A stretch of 47,319 nt of DNA from Burkholderiaceae bacterium. GTDB lineage: Bacteria > Pseudomonadota > Gammaproteobacteria > Burkholderiales > Burkholderiaceae_E. Every line of letters begins with the position of its first letter. Position 1 is the first letter of the stretch. Shown here piece after piece: positions 38,905 to 47,319 of the stretch. The translations under genes and the position numbers were made by a program. A model generated the notes under the pieces. The model worked only from the letters and a program-made list of their open reading frames with translations. It was not told the origin of the DNA and did not search any database. The stretch spans positions 1-47,319 of the forward strand of contig JADJVQ010000066.1 of the NCBI GenBank assembly GCA_016710525.1, read 5' to 3'.

Positions 38905-41589
38905 TCAGCCCATCAGGTCGACCACATAATCCAGGCTGATGCCCTGCCCGGCGCGGTCGACGGCCTGGCGCCCTTCCGCCTCGCCATACAGGATGAAATG
39001 CGCAATGGCGCCGTTGGCGCGACTGCCCAGGAAATCGGCCAGGTGGCCCTCGATGTAGCCGGCAACGTCCGGATTGGCCGTCAGATAGGCATCCGGGTCA
39101 AACCGGTCGAAGGCCGGCCCCGGCGCACGCCCCTCCCAGACACCGAACAAATTGAAGTGCCGAAACAGCGACAGGTCGTCCAGGTTCAGGGCGCCCAGGT
39201 CGCTCCACTTGTCGGCGTAATAGCGGGCGTCGAACCAGCTGTTCGGCTGCCGGTGCTGCGCGGCGCCTGAGCCGGCATAACTCTGCCAGGCACTGACCAA
39301 GGTGGCCGTCGGCACCTTTGCCCCGTACTCGAGCAGGTAGTACACCGGGTCGAACAGAAAATGGTCGAGTCCGCCGTACGCCGGCGTGCCGGCCACCGGC
39401 GGTTTGACGAGATCGAAGGCCTTGCCCGCGAATTCCAGCCGCTCGACGTCGATCAGCACGTCGAGCCCGTCGCTGCCTTGCCGATCGGTGACGCGCCAGC
39501 CGGACCCGACCCTTGCGACGCGATAGGCACCGGCCGGCTGGACATAAACCGCCGTGTCGATGCCGGCCCCGCCGTCGAGCGTGTCGTTGCCGGAGCCGCC
39601 CAGGAGCCGGTCATGGCCGAGCAGGCCGGACAGGCGGGCGTCACCGCTGGCGTCGGTCAGCACGTCGCTGTCCGGGGTGCCGAAGACCTCGTCGACCATG
39701 CCACGCACGGTGACCGCAACGAGATAGGCACTGGACGCGCCAGCCGGATCGCTGACCCGGAAAGCGAAAGCATCCTCGCCGAAGTAGTTGGCGGCCGGAA
39801 CGTAGGTGTACTGCCCATTGTTCTCGATCGTGACCGTTCCATGCGACGGACCGCTGGCCTGCGTGTAGGAAACCGAATCCCCGTCGGGATCGGACGCGCC
39901 GGGCAGGCGACCGCTGGCCCGCGTGTCCTCATCCACGGCAATCGACGCGGTGGCGGAAACCGGCGCATCGTTGACCCCGGCAACGACCAGCGTCACGGAC
40001 GCACTGCTCGACAGACTGCCGTCACTGACCGTGTAGGTGAAACTGTCGGTCCCCGAAAATTGGCTCACCGGCACGTAGGTGAACTGCCCGCTCGACGTGA
40101 CCGTCAGGCTGCCATGGGCGGGGTTCGATCCTTTCGAATAGCTGAGCGGATCGGCATCGACATCGGTCGCCGGCGGCAGGACGCCGGAAACCGGCGTGTC
40201 CTCGATCACGCTGACCAGTGCGGCCAGGGCGACCGGTCGATCGTTGACCGGTGTCACCGTCAGCGTCACCGTCGCGAGTGCCGACAGACTGGCGTCGCTG
40301 GCCCGATAGACGAAGCTGTCGACGCCGTTGAAATGGGCCGCGGGCACATAGCTGAACTGGCCGTTGGCCTGCAGCGAAAGCGAGCCGTGCCCAGGCTGCG
40401 ACTCGACCACCGCCGTGAGCACCTGGGCATCCAGGTCGCTGTCGTTGGTCAGCACGTTTCCCGAGAGCACGCCGTCTTCAGGGCCGGCAAAGGCATCCGC
40501 GAGAGCGATGGGAGCGCGGTTGGCCAATGTGCTGGCTGCGCTCAGGCGATAGCTTCCCGTGCCCGCGCTGACCTGGCTTGCCGCTTCCAGGAAGTAGAGC
40601 CCACTGCCGGCAGCCGTCCACTCGATGCGCGAGTTCAGGGACCCGCCGGCATCGTTGCTGGTCGCGATCGTATTGCCGGCGGCATCGACCAGGCGGAGCA
40701 CCGGATCGGCGAGCGAGCCATCGCCGCTGGCGGCGCCTTTCAGATCGAATGCATATCGCGTGCCGCTGGCCAGACTGACCGCGAACCAGTCGCGGTCACC
40801 GGCGGCCTCCAGCGATCCGGTGATCGATGCAGCGATCGTCAGCACGCCGGTGGTCGCCGACGACGCCGCGAAATCATCGGCAATCACCGGTGCGAGCGTC
40901 AGCGACGACCCATAGATCGAGTTGTACCCGAACGAGCCACGCAAACCGTCCTCGCCGAAGATCCAGCGCAGCGCCAGCAGGTCATAGGACTGGAAGGTCG
41001 ACTTCGCGCCGCCCGAATGCGTGTACGACATCACCGTATTGCCGGTGTTGTCCTGCCCGGCCGGCAACGCATAGGGGCTGTCGAACGGGTGCCCCAATCC
41101 CAGCGCGTGGCCGATCTCGTGCAGCAGGATCTCGTATCCGGTGTTGCCGGGCGCTGGCGCCACATTGATCGCCGAGAATTCGGCGTTGTCGAGCAACACG
41201 AAGGCGTCTGCGGTGTAGGCAGTCACTTGTCCGCCCGACGACTGCGAATAGCTCCAGGCGGCCAGGGTCAGGCCCGCGGTCGTCGCCCCGGCCACATTGC
41301 TGTTGCCGAAATGAAAGTCAGCCGATGCACCACTGGCCACCTGCGCAAAAGTGATCCCGGTCACCGAACTGGCGTACGACAGCAGCGCCTGCGTCGCCGC
41401 GACCTGAGTCGCGTTGAACCCGGTCACACCGGACGCCCGCGTGCTGATCACGCTGGTCTCGAACGTGTAGTACAGCGTCGTGCGCGACGGCAGGATGTAG
41501 TTCCACGACAGGGTGGAATCGTCGAGGAGCGAATCGACCCGGATGTCACCCGAGTATTCGACGGTCGTGATTTCGGCGTAGGTTGCCAT
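38905..41589 (-). CDS. Secreted matrixin-like zinc metalloprotease, long paralogue with three cadherin-like repeats
   Basis: From ATG 41589, 894 residues; the upstream extension is unconserved. Collinear with the short paralogue: MATYAEITTVEYSGDIRVDSLLD start, HEIGHALGLGHPFD at 157, VMSYTH Met-turn, and PPC-like domain. It then has three cadherin-like/tandem-95 repeats (NGVDSFVYRASD, SGTDSFTYTVSD, FGEDAFAFRVSD) where the other has one. RTX-like repeats (RLSGLLGHDRLLGGSGNDTLDGG) and the same C-terminal LFDPVYYLLEY...NPDVAGYIEGHLADF...AEGR block follow. No signal peptide: type I secretion inferred. Confidence 0.93.
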   Translation of the reverse strand: MATYAEITTVEYSGDIRVDSLLDDSTLSWNYILPSRTTLYYTFETSVISTRASGVTGFNATQVAATQALLSYASSVTGITFAQVASGASADFHFGNSNVAGATTAGLTLAAWSYSQSSGGQVTAYTADAFVLLDNAEFSAINVAPAPGNTGYEILLHEIGHALGLGHPFDSPYALPAGQDNTGNTVMSYTHSGGAKSTFQSYDLLALRWIFGEDGLRGSFGYNSIYGSSLTLAPVIADDFAASSATTGVLTIAASITGSLEAAGDRDWFAVSLASGTRYAFDLKGAASGDGSLADPVLRLVDAAGNTIATSNDAGGSLNSRIEWTAAGSGLYFLEAASQVSAGTGSYRLSAASTLANRAPIALADAFAGPEDGVLSGNVLTNDSDLDAQVLTAVVESQPGHGSLSLQANGQFSYVPAAHFNGVDSFVYRASDASLSALATVTLTVTPVNDRPVALAALVSVIEDTPVSGVLPPATDVDADPLSYSKGSNPAHGSLTVTSSGQFTYVPVSQFSGTDSFTYTVSDGSLSSSASVTLVVAGVNDAPVSATASIAVDEDTRASGRLPGASDPDGDSVSYTQASGPSHGTVTIENNGQYTYVPAANYFGEDAFAFRVSDPAGASSAYLVAVTVRGMVDEVFGTPDSDVLTDASGDARLSGLLGHDRLLGGSGNDTLDGGAGIDTAVYVQPAGAYRVARVGSGWRVTDRQGSDGLDVLIDVERLEFAGKAFDLVKPPVAGTPAYGGLDHFLFDPVYYLLEYGAKVPTATLVSAWQSYAGSGAAQHRQPNSWFDARYYADKWSDLGALNLDDLSLFRHFNLFGVWEGRAPGPAFDRFDPDAYLTANPDVAGYIEGHLADFLGSRANGAIAHFILYGEAEGRQAVDRAGQGISLDYVVDLMG

Positions 41590-41837
41590 GCGGTCTTTCG
41601 GATCGACCCGCGAACATGCCGCGCCATCGGTCCGGCGCGCCCCATTGCGCGATCGCGGATACGATGCAGGGACATGCTCGCTGGCGCCGAAGGTCGGCAC
41701 CAATGGCCTGCTCGCGAGAGTCGATCACGGCGCCAGGCCGTTCGTCGCCCTCGAACCGACAGACGTGGCCGGCGCGGCGCTGAACGCGGGGCGCTCCCGC
41801 TTCGAGTTGTCGGGATGCCATCCCCTGGGAGATCGAG
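41590..41837. other. Intergenic region between the long metalloprotease and a hydrolase
   Basis: A divergent 248-bp gap. No gene or clear terminator is seen. The plus-strand frame ending ...LEPTDVAGAALNAGRSRFELSGC is open but I recognise no family, and it runs into the hydrolase gene in another frame. Promoters for both flanking genes should lie here. Confidence 0.4.
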
Positions 41838-42680
41838 ATGCTCCGCGTGCTTGTTTCAGTCGCCCTCGCGATCGTTTCCCTGCAGGCCGCCGCCCAGCCG
41901 CCGGACCCCACCCGGGAGTTCGTCGAAACATCGCTGATCGAAGACGGCAAAGCGGTCCAGTTGGAATTGCTCGTTCGAAGGCCAGACGGCCCCGGTCCGT
42001 TCCCGACGGTGGTTTTTAATCATGGATCGACCGGACGAGGAGACAGCCCTGAGTTGTTTCGGCGCAGTTGGTGGAGCCCGGCGGCCTCGGCGTATTTCGT
42101 CGAACGCGGATGGATGGTCGTCTTCCCGCAACGCCGCGGCAGAGGGGCGTCGGACGGACGCTACGACGAAGGATTCGAGACCGACCGCAGCCGGTATGCC
42201 TGCCTGCCTTCGCTGTCGCTCCCCGGCGTCGAACGGGCAATCGAAGATCTCGATGCCGTCATGTCGCACCTGCGCTCGCGCCGCGATGTCCTGCAGAGCC
42301 GCATCCTGCTGGCCGGTCAGTCGCGCGGCGGAATTCTGTCCATTGCTTATGCCGGCGAGCGGCCCGAGGCCGTCGTCGGCGTGGTCAATTTCGTCGGCGG
42401 CTGGATGGGAGATCGCTGCCCGAACGCCGTGACGATCAACGCCGGGACCTTCAGGCGCGGGGGAAAGTTCCCGCGAGCGACACTGTGGCTGTATGGCGAT
42501 CAGGATCCGTACTACTCGCTCTCGCACAGCAGGGACAATTTCGGGGCGTTCGTTGCCGCGGGCGGCAAGGGGCAGTTCCAGTCGTACTGGGTACCCGGAC
42601 AAAACTCCGGGCACGCATTGATCGCGCACCCCAGGCTATGGACGGATGACCTGACGCGGTACCTGATGTCGATTCAGTGA
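41838..42680 (+). CDS. Secreted alpha/beta hydrolase (dienelactone-hydrolase-like)
   Basis: A 280-aa protein with a signal peptide (MLRVLVSVALAIVSLQAAAQ). The mature part has TVVFNHGSTGRGD (oxyanion region), VFPQRRGRGASDG, the nucleophile elbow LAGQSRGGILS (Ser in GQSRGG), an acidic residue in LYGDQDPYYSL and the catalytic His in NSGHALI. A periplasmic ester or peptide hydrolase is likely; substrate unknown. Confidence 0.9.
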   Translation: MLRVLVSVALAIVSLQAAAQPPDPTREFVETSLIEDGKAVQLELLVRRPDGPGPFPTVVFNHGSTGRGDSPELFRRSWWSPAASAYFVERGWMVVFPQRRGRGASDGRYDEGFETDRSRYACLPSLSLPGVERAIEDLDAVMSHLRSRRDVLQSRILLAGQSRGGILSIAYAGERPEAVVGVVNFVGGWMGDRCPNAVTINAGTFRRGGKFPRATLWLYGDQDPYYSLSHSRDNFGAFVAAGGKGQFQSYWVPGQNSGHALIAHPRLWTDDLTRYLMSIQ

Positions 42681-42733
42681 GCGGGCGCAGTCCAGCCGGT
42701 CGCGACCACACGGCCGCATTCCTTGAACCGCAG

Positions 42734-43936
42734 TCAGGACGCCGGCGGGGTGGTGACCGCCACCTCGGGCGCCCCTGGCGCCACCGGCGCCACCGGCGGC
42801 CAGCCGATGCTGGGAGCATGACCGCGAAAGTTCTCCAGCCACCAGCGCCAGTCATCCTGCACCAGCGAAAAGGGCGAGGGGTGATTCAGTTCGCGCGCGG
42901 CCCAGATCGGCCAGTGCGGATTGGCCAGGGCCGGACGGCCCAGCATCACCAGATCGATCAGCTCCTCGCGGATCACCCGGTCGGCCTCCCGGGGCACCCC
43001 CAGGTTCCAGCTCGCCGCCACCGGGATGCCCAGCTCGCGGCGCACGCGATGCGCGCGCTCGACCATGAAGCCGGGCTGGTTCATCGGCGGATTCACCATC
43101 TGGTCGGTATTGAAGCCCAGCGACAGATCGGCCAGATCGAGGCCGTGCTCCTTCATCATCCGGATCGCGAGCAGCGAGTCTTCGAATTGCGTGCCCTGCG
43201 GGTGCAGGTCGTCGCAGCCCAGACGCATCGTCAGCGGACAGTGTTCGGGCCAGACCGCACGCACCGCGTCCAGCGCCTCGAGCAGGAAGCGCGCGCGGTT
43301 GGCCACGCTGCCGCCGTACTGGTCGGTGCGCTGGTTGGCCAGCGGCGAAAAGAAGCTGGCGCCGAGGTAGCCATGGGCAAAGTGCAACTCCAGCCACTGG
43401 TACCCGGCGTCGCGCGCCCGCACGGCCGCATCCGCGTACGACCGGTGCAGCGAGCGGATCTCGTCGACCGTCAATGCATGAACCGGGTAGGTGTGACCGC
43501 CGCCGCCGTACGGAATCGCCGAAGGCGCGACGCAGGTCCAGCCGTCCGGATGATCGGGCGGCAGCTGCTTCTTGGTCCGGTCGGCATTGACGCCCCGGTG
43601 GGGCGGCAGCTCGCTGCCCTTGCGCCCGGTGTGGCCGAGCTGGATCGCCGCAACCGCCCCCATGCGCCGGATCATCGCCACGACCCGCGCATGGCCTTCG
43701 ACCTGCTCGTCGCTCCAGATGCCCGCGCACGACGTGGTCGTCCTGCCATCGGGCGTGATGGCCATCTGCTCGCCGAACACCAGGGCGAAACCGCCGGCCG
43801 CGCGCGCGCCCAGATAGCTGACATGGTAGTCATCGAGCTTGCCGTCGACCGAGTTGTACATGGTCATCGGCGACATCACGATGCGGTTGCGAAGAGTGAC
43901 ACCCTTCAGGGTGTAGGGGCTGAACAGGTCCGGCAT
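42734..43936 (-). CDS. NADH:flavin oxidoreductase, Old Yellow Enzyme family
   Basis: A 400-aa protein: MPDLFSPYTLKGVTLRNRIVMSPM start, AIQLGHTGRKG, SAIPYGGGG, LHFAHGYLGASFFSPLANQRTDQYGGS and RLGCDD for FMN and substrate binding. It continues with a TIM barrel ending VMLGRPALANPHWP and a Pro/Ala-rich tail (VAPVAPGAPEVAV). It is of the YqjM/thermophilic-like OYE group and reduces activated alkenes with NAD(P)H. Next to a thioesterase gene 19 bases upstream on the same strand, so probably one transcript. Confidence 0.94.
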   Translation of the reverse strand: MPDLFSPYTLKGVTLRNRIVMSPMTMYNSVDGKLDDYHVSYLGARAAGGFALVFGEQMAITPDGRTTTSCAGIWSDEQVEGHARVVAMIRRMGAVAAIQLGHTGRKGSELPPHRGVNADRTKKQLPPDHPDGWTCVAPSAIPYGGGGHTYPVHALTVDEIRSLHRSYADAAVRARDAGYQWLELHFAHGYLGASFFSPLANQRTDQYGGSVANRARFLLEALDAVRAVWPEHCPLTMRLGCDDLHPQGTQFEDSLLAIRMMKEHGLDLADLSLGFNTDQMVNPPMNQPGFMVERAHRVRRELGIPVAASWNLGVPREADRVIREELIDLVMLGRPALANPHWPIWAARELNHPSPFSLVQDDWRWWLENFRGHAPSIGWPPVAPVAPGAPEVAVTTPPAS

Positions 43937-43955
43937 GCATGTCCTTGGCGGGAAG

Positions 43956-44792
43956 TCATCGCTGCCTGGCGAAGATCGCCACGTTCTGGCGGGCCGAAAG
44001 CACCGGTCGCCCGTCCGGACTCCAGATCACCGTGGTCTGCGCAGAGTAGCCGTTCCGAATCGTCTCCGCGATCCCCTGAACAAGCCACCAGCCCGTTTCG
44101 CTGCGGGGCGCCGGCTCGAACAGGTCGATGGCCCAGGTCATCGTGCTGATCGGAGCACCTGCGCTCAACGAGGCGAACGCGGCGGGCGGCAGCGCATCCG
44201 CCAGCGCCACCAGTCGGACCAGGTCGTCACCGGCGGGCGCATCGCGATGACGCAGCCAGACGAGCATCTCGGGCAGCACATGGGAACTCATCGGCGCACC
44301 GCCGCCGGCCAGCCGTCCCTCGAAGTGCTCCATGAAATTCGGCCGATTGGGCCACGTGTAAAAGGAAGGACAATCAGCCGGCGGCGGCGCGGCCGGCATC
44401 GAGAGCTTGTCGTAGGCACCGGCCGACTCGCGCTGCGCGCCGAAGCACAGGGTGGCCCGTGCCGCAAGCCCGTCGTCGCCCTCCAGATCCACGCTAACGA
44501 AGACGGTCGATTTGCCTTGGCGCAAGACCCGCGGCGCGAGGCGAAGCGCGCCGGTTGCCGGCCCGATGAAGGCGAATTGCGCGGACCGCAACGCCGGCAG
44601 CCCCGGAAAGGCGCGTCGCGCCGCCTCGAGACAGACCGCCGCCGACAGTCCGCCGTACGCCGTCCGGCCCTGCAGCCAGTCGTCTGGCAGCGTGATCGAG
44701 TACCCGTCGTCTGCGGCCTGCATGCCGGCCATCATCACCGAGAACCCGGTCAATGCGGCCGTGCTCCGATCGTTCATTTCTGTGCTGCTCAT
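43956..44792 (-). CDS. Acyl-CoA thioesterase (TesB-like double hotdog)
   Basis: A 278-aa protein from ATG 44792: YSITLPDDWLQGRTAYGGLSAAVCLEAARRAFPGLPALRSAQFAFIGPATG, a second hotdog half with VSVDLEGDDGLAARATLCFG, and MTWAIDLFEP...WWLVQGIAETIRNGYSAQTTVIWSPDGRPVLSARQNVAIF. The last segment is the TesB-type substrate and acid pocket. It hydrolyses acyl-CoA. First gene of a minus-strand pair with the OYE gene. Confidence 0.9.
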   Translation of the reverse strand: MSSTEMNDRSTAALTGFSVMMAGMQAADDGYSITLPDDWLQGRTAYGGLSAAVCLEAARRAFPGLPALRSAQFAFIGPATGALRLAPRVLRQGKSTVFVSVDLEGDDGLAARATLCFGAQRESAGAYDKLSMPAAPPPADCPSFYTWPNRPNFMEHFEGRLAGGGAPMSSHVLPEMLVWLRHRDAPAGDDLVRLVALADALPPAAFASLSAGAPISTMTWAIDLFEPAPRSETGWWLVQGIAETIRNGYSAQTTVIWSPDGRPVLSARQNVAIFARQR

Positions 44793-44826
44793 GCGGGTCT
44801 CCGTGAGAGTGGTGCCCAACCAGGAA

Positions 44827-45336
44827 TCATGGCAGCGCGGCGGCCTTGCATCCCGCGTCCGCGCATTCGATCGCGACGAAGATCTCGGAGCGGATCAGCC
44901 ACGCGCCATTGCGCTTGACCCATTGCGCGGCGTACTTGCCGGCCAGGATCGGCTTGGCATCGGCGGATCCGACGTGGCCGGACCAGCGCCCCTCCTCGTA
45001 GGCCAGCGGCCAGTTCGGGCTCACCGTCACCGAGGTCGCCTCGCGCTGGTACACGATGGTGGTTGCCGGGTTCGGCGCGGCCGCGGGCTCCAGCAGTTTT
45101 CGGGCGGCCGCGGCGCCATCGACCGGATGCCCGAGCGCACGCCGGATGGTGATCGCCGGGTCCCAGTACTTCACCACCGTGTCCAGGTCGTTCCGGGCCA
45201 GGGCCTGGGTCTGCAGCCGACGCGATTCCTTGATCGTCGCTTCATCGGACACGGTGGAGGAACCTTGCGCGCCCGCGACGAAGGACAGGGAGCAGGCAAG
45301 CAGCGTCAGCAAAGGGCGAACGAATACAATGGACAT
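44827..45336 (-). CDS. Secreted NTF2-like (DUF4440/SnoaL) protein
   Basis: A 169-aa protein with a signal peptide (MSIVFVRPLLTLLACSLSFVAGAQ). The mature domain reads ESRRLQTQALARNDLDTVVKYWDPAITIRRALGHPVDG, then WPLAYEEGRWSGHVG...KYAAQWVKRNGAWLIRSEIFVAIEC, the cone-shaped NTF2 fold with the conserved W-x-I-x(3)-F end. Periplasmic; ligand or enzyme role unknown. Confidence 0.9.
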   Translation of the reverse strand: MSIVFVRPLLTLLACSLSFVAGAQGSSTVSDEATIKESRRLQTQALARNDLDTVVKYWDPAITIRRALGHPVDGAAAARKLLEPAAAPNPATTIVYQREATSVTVSPNWPLAYEEGRWSGHVGSADAKPILAGKYAAQWVKRNGAWLIRSEIFVAIECADAGCKAAALP

Positions 45337-45483
45337 GAGTCATTCCGATGGGGTTGAAACCGCGGGAAGCGGGTTGCGGGCTTGGTCGGCGGAATTGTTG
45401 CACCGATTCGTTCTCGACGATCCCCAGGTCGGTCATTCGAACATCATCCTTGCCAATCGGCTGTCCGCAGACGAGAACCCGCC

Positions 45484-46027
45484 ATGAGTCCGCACGTCGT
45501 TGCCACCAGTTCCAGTCCAGAGCACGGTTTTTCCAAGCGCGGCGCCGCGCGGATCACCCTGCTCGCAGGCCTGGGCGTCGAAGGCGACGCCCATTGCGGA
45601 ACGACGGTGCGCCACCGGTCGCGGGTCGCCCGGGATCCGACTCAACCCAACCTGCGGCAGGTCCACCTGATCCAGGCCGAACTGTTCGACGCACTGGCGG
45701 CGCGCGGCTTCAGGGCTGGAGCCCGGCCAGATCGGCGAGAACATCACCACCCGCCATCTCGATCTGCTGGCGCTGCCGGCCAATGCCGAACTGCTCATCG
45801 GCGAATCGGCGGTCGTCAGGGTCACCGGCCTGCGCAATCCCTGTGATCAGTTGAACCGGTTTCAGCCCGGGCTGATGGCCGCCGTGCTCGATCGCGACGC
45901 CGAAGGCAGGTTGATCCGCAAAGCCGGCGTGATGGCCGTGGTCGTCGCGGGCGGCGTCGTGCTGCCCGGCGACCCGATCCAGGTCCGGTTGCCGGCGACG
46001 CCGCACCGCGCACTCGAGCCGGTCTGA
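45484..46027 (+). pseudogene. Second MOSC-domain gene, frameshifted
   Basis: ATG 45484 opens MSPHVVATSSSPEHGFSKRGAARITLLAGLGVEGDAHCGTTVRHRSRVARDPTQPNLRQVHLIQAELFDALAARGF. Near 45711 the frame changes, and the rest (GLEPGQIGENITTRHLDLLALPANAELLIGESAVVRVTGLRNPCDQLNRFQPGLMAAVLDRDAEGRLIRKAGVMAVVV) runs to TGA 46025-46027. The two halves align to the MOSC gene at 16967, including the RNPC sulfur-carrying Cys. A one-base change in GGCTTCAGGGCTGG would explain it. An upstream extension (from 45382) is unconserved. Confidence 0.85.
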
Positions 46028-46098
46028 GCCGTCGCGGACTTTTCAAGCGCGCTGCCGGTGCGGCAGAATTTGCGCAGCAACCGTCTGAAGGAAGCCCC

Positions 46099-46410
46099 GT
46101 GATCCTCGTGCTCGGCAGCATCACCGCCAGCGCCGCCCAGTTCGCGCAGGCTCTGGCCTTGAGCCAGGCCCACGTGCGGCGCGCGCGCGACGTGCCCGGC
46201 TGCCTGGCGCACGCCGTGCACATCGACAGCGAGAATCCGCTGCGCCTGGTCTTCATCGAACGCTGGCAGGACCAGGACAGCATCTGGAAGCACGTGGCGT
46301 CGCCCGAAACCCGCGCGTTCGTCAAGGCGCTGGGTGCCTGCGTCACCGAGGCGACCCCCACGGAGTTCTTCGAGGCGCAGACCCTGTCACGCCCGCCGCG
46401 CGCGAGGTGA
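46099..46410 (+). CDS. ABM-domain protein (putative quinol monooxygenase)
   Basis: A 103-aa protein from GTG 46099: MILVLGSITASAAQFAQALALSQAHVRRARDVPGCLAHAVHIDSENPLRLVFIERWQDQDSIWKHVASPETRAFV. ABM ferredoxin-like fold with the E-x-W centre (IERWQD). Four bases before a truncated methyltransferase start. Substrate unknown; related to but not a copy of the gene at 12196. Confidence 0.88.
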   Translation: MILVLGSITASAAQFAQALALSQAHVRRARDVPGCLAHAVHIDSENPLRLVFIERWQDQDSIWKHVASPETRAFVKALGACVTEATPTEFFEAQTLSRPPRAR

Positions 46411-46414
46411 TGCG

Positions 46415-46675
46415 ATGGGCCTGCCGACGGATCAATCCGGGTACTGGGATCGCGCGGCCGCCACCAAGACATTCGCCCATCCGCTGGACTTCGACCGATT
46501 CATGCGCCGCGTGCCCCTCGACGCGCCGATCCTGGACTACGGCTGCGGGACGGGACGCCTGTGCGTCGAGCTGTCGCAACGCGGCTTCGGTTGTGTGCAG
46601 GGCGTCGATTCGTCCGCGGCCATGATCCAGACGGCGCGTGCGCGCTGTCCGGGTGCGTCGAGCGGGACGCCCTGA
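46415..46675 (+). pseudogene. N-terminal remnant of a class I SAM-dependent methyltransferase
   Basis: An 86-aa frame from ATG 46415: GYWDRAAATKTFAHPLDFDRFMRRVPLDAPILDYGCGTGRLCVELSQRGF...GVDSSAAMIQTARARCPG. It contains motif I (LDYGCGTG) and the acidic ribose-binding residue (GVDSS), then stops. At least 100 C-terminal residues of the fold are missing, so it cannot be active. No in-frame continuation is seen downstream. Confidence 0.85.
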
Positions 46676-46748
46676 CGATGCATGGCAACCCGGTGCGGAT
46701 TCAGCAATGGTGGGCAACCCGTCCGCAGCCGGCCCGGGAGGCAACCCC

Positions 46749-47225
46749 ATGACCATCGACATCCGGCGGGCGCCCGCCGACTTCCAGGACTGGCAAGGGC
46801 TGCTGGCATTGATCCATGCCGCCTTCGCCTATCAGCACGATCGCATCGATCCGCCCTCGTCGCTGCACCGGATGGACGTCGAAGCGATCGCGCAGAAGGC
46901 ACGCGACGAGACCCTGCTGCTCGCATTCGAGGGACCGGCCCTGCTGGGCTGCGTCTTCGCGCGAGTGCAGACCGATTGTGTCTATGTCGGCAAGTTCGCG
47001 GTCAGGCCCGCCCGCCAGGGCATGGGCATCGGGCGGCGACTGATGGGGGCCGCCGAAGACCTGGCCCGTGAGCGCGGCTTGGCGGCGCTGGAGCTCGAGA
47101 CCCGGATCGAGCTGACCGAAAATCACCAGACCTTTGCCGCGATGGGTTTCGTCAAGACCGCCGAACACGCCCACGCCGGCTACGATCGCCCCACCTCCAT
47201 CACGATGCGCAAGGCGCTGCGCTGA
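46749..47225 (+). CDS. GNAT-family N-acetyltransferase
   Basis: A 158-aa protein from ATG 46749: IDIRRAPADFQDWQGLLALIHAAFAYQHDRIDPPSSLHRM, then LLLAFEGPALLGCVFARVQ, VYVGKFAVRPARQGMGIGRRLMGAAEDLARERG and TRIELTENHQTFAAMGFVKTAEHAH. The RQGMGIG loop binds CoA. Similar to short acetyltransferases acting on small molecules or peptides; target unknown. The 94 bases after it hold no gene I can support. Confidence 0.9.
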   Translation: MTIDIRRAPADFQDWQGLLALIHAAFAYQHDRIDPPSSLHRMDVEAIAQKARDETLLLAFEGPALLGCVFARVQTDCVYVGKFAVRPARQGMGIGRRLMGAAEDLARERGLAALELETRIELTENHQTFAAMGFVKTAEHAHAGYDRPTSITMRKALR

Positions 47226-47319
47226 CGCCGGCATCGACGCGGCGCGACGCCGATCCCGCGCGCCCGGAAACGGGAGTCCTGAAATCCGCGTGATGTCGGT
47301 CTGGCGAAACCCGGAGTAC

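Noticed and set aside
39361..41937. 858-codon plus-strand open frame opposite the long metalloprotease
   Set aside because: Antisense shadow of a well-conserved gene; composition is dominated by Arg, Gly and Ala and shows no domain.
42677..44149. 490-codon plus-strand open frame opposite the OYE gene
   Set aside because: Antisense shadow; the minus-strand frame is a complete Old Yellow Enzyme.
1..47319. CRISPR array, tRNA or rRNA gene
   Set aside because: I saw no regular direct repeats with spacers and recognised no rRNA segment or tRNA cloverleaf on reading through; a tRNAscan or Infernal run would be needed to exclude them fully.

Overview
The window is GC-rich DNA that most resembles a betaproteobacterial (Burkholderiales-type) chromosome. 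The pointers are two orphan Bug/TctC-type solute-binding proteins, dense small VOC, GNAT and SRPBCC genes, and IS1595- and IS1634-type elements. The lineage is inferred from gene content only; no rRNA or tRNA gene was recognised.

Layout. (1) 1-4.1 kb: after a possible transposase tail and an unknown gene comes a run of mobile gene cassettes with four attC recombination sites (1718-1795, 2709-2822, 3313-3399, 4012-4080) and no integrase gene in view. This is a cluster of attC sites lacking an integron integrase. Its cargo is an unknown coiled-coil protein, a Cas4-like PD-(D/E)XK nuclease with a probable Fe-S cluster, a second small PD-(D/E)XK-like protein and an SGNH hydrolase. (2) 4.2-9 kb: DUF805, a Bug protein, TfoX-like, VOC and cupin genes, a membrane gene with an in-frame stop, and a graveyard of three fused gene fragments. 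(3) 9.0-11.7 kb: a four-gene nucleic-acid module (unknown protein, MGMT-like DNA-binding protein, NYN-LOTUS RNase-like protein, winged-helix plus NucS-like nuclease with a frameshift). (4) 11.8-31.2 kb: many small plus-strand accessory genes, some separated by degenerate attC-like sequences. An IS1634-type element sits in a MOSC gene and an IS1595-type element in a VOC gene. Both have exact target duplications, and removing each restores the host reading frame. (5) 27.6-29.5 kb, minus strand: an FMN-dependent alpha-hydroxy-acid oxidase and a DsbA-family gene whose first catalytic Cys codon is TGA, followed by a SECIS-like hairpin. (6) 31.2-47.3 kb: a threonine-dehydratase-like enzyme, two paralogous secreted metalloproteases of very similar design flanking a 4.5-kb block, an ArsR/SRPBCC pair with two palindromic operators, OYE, thioesterases, a second broken MOSC gene, and small enzymes.

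The region reads as an accessory island with high turnover. Small single-domain genes have been gained, duplicated (two VOC copies about 76% identical; two MOSC copies, both broken) and are decaying by frameshift, nonsense and IS insertion. Some single-base breaks could be sequencing errors; the two clean IS insertions cannot.
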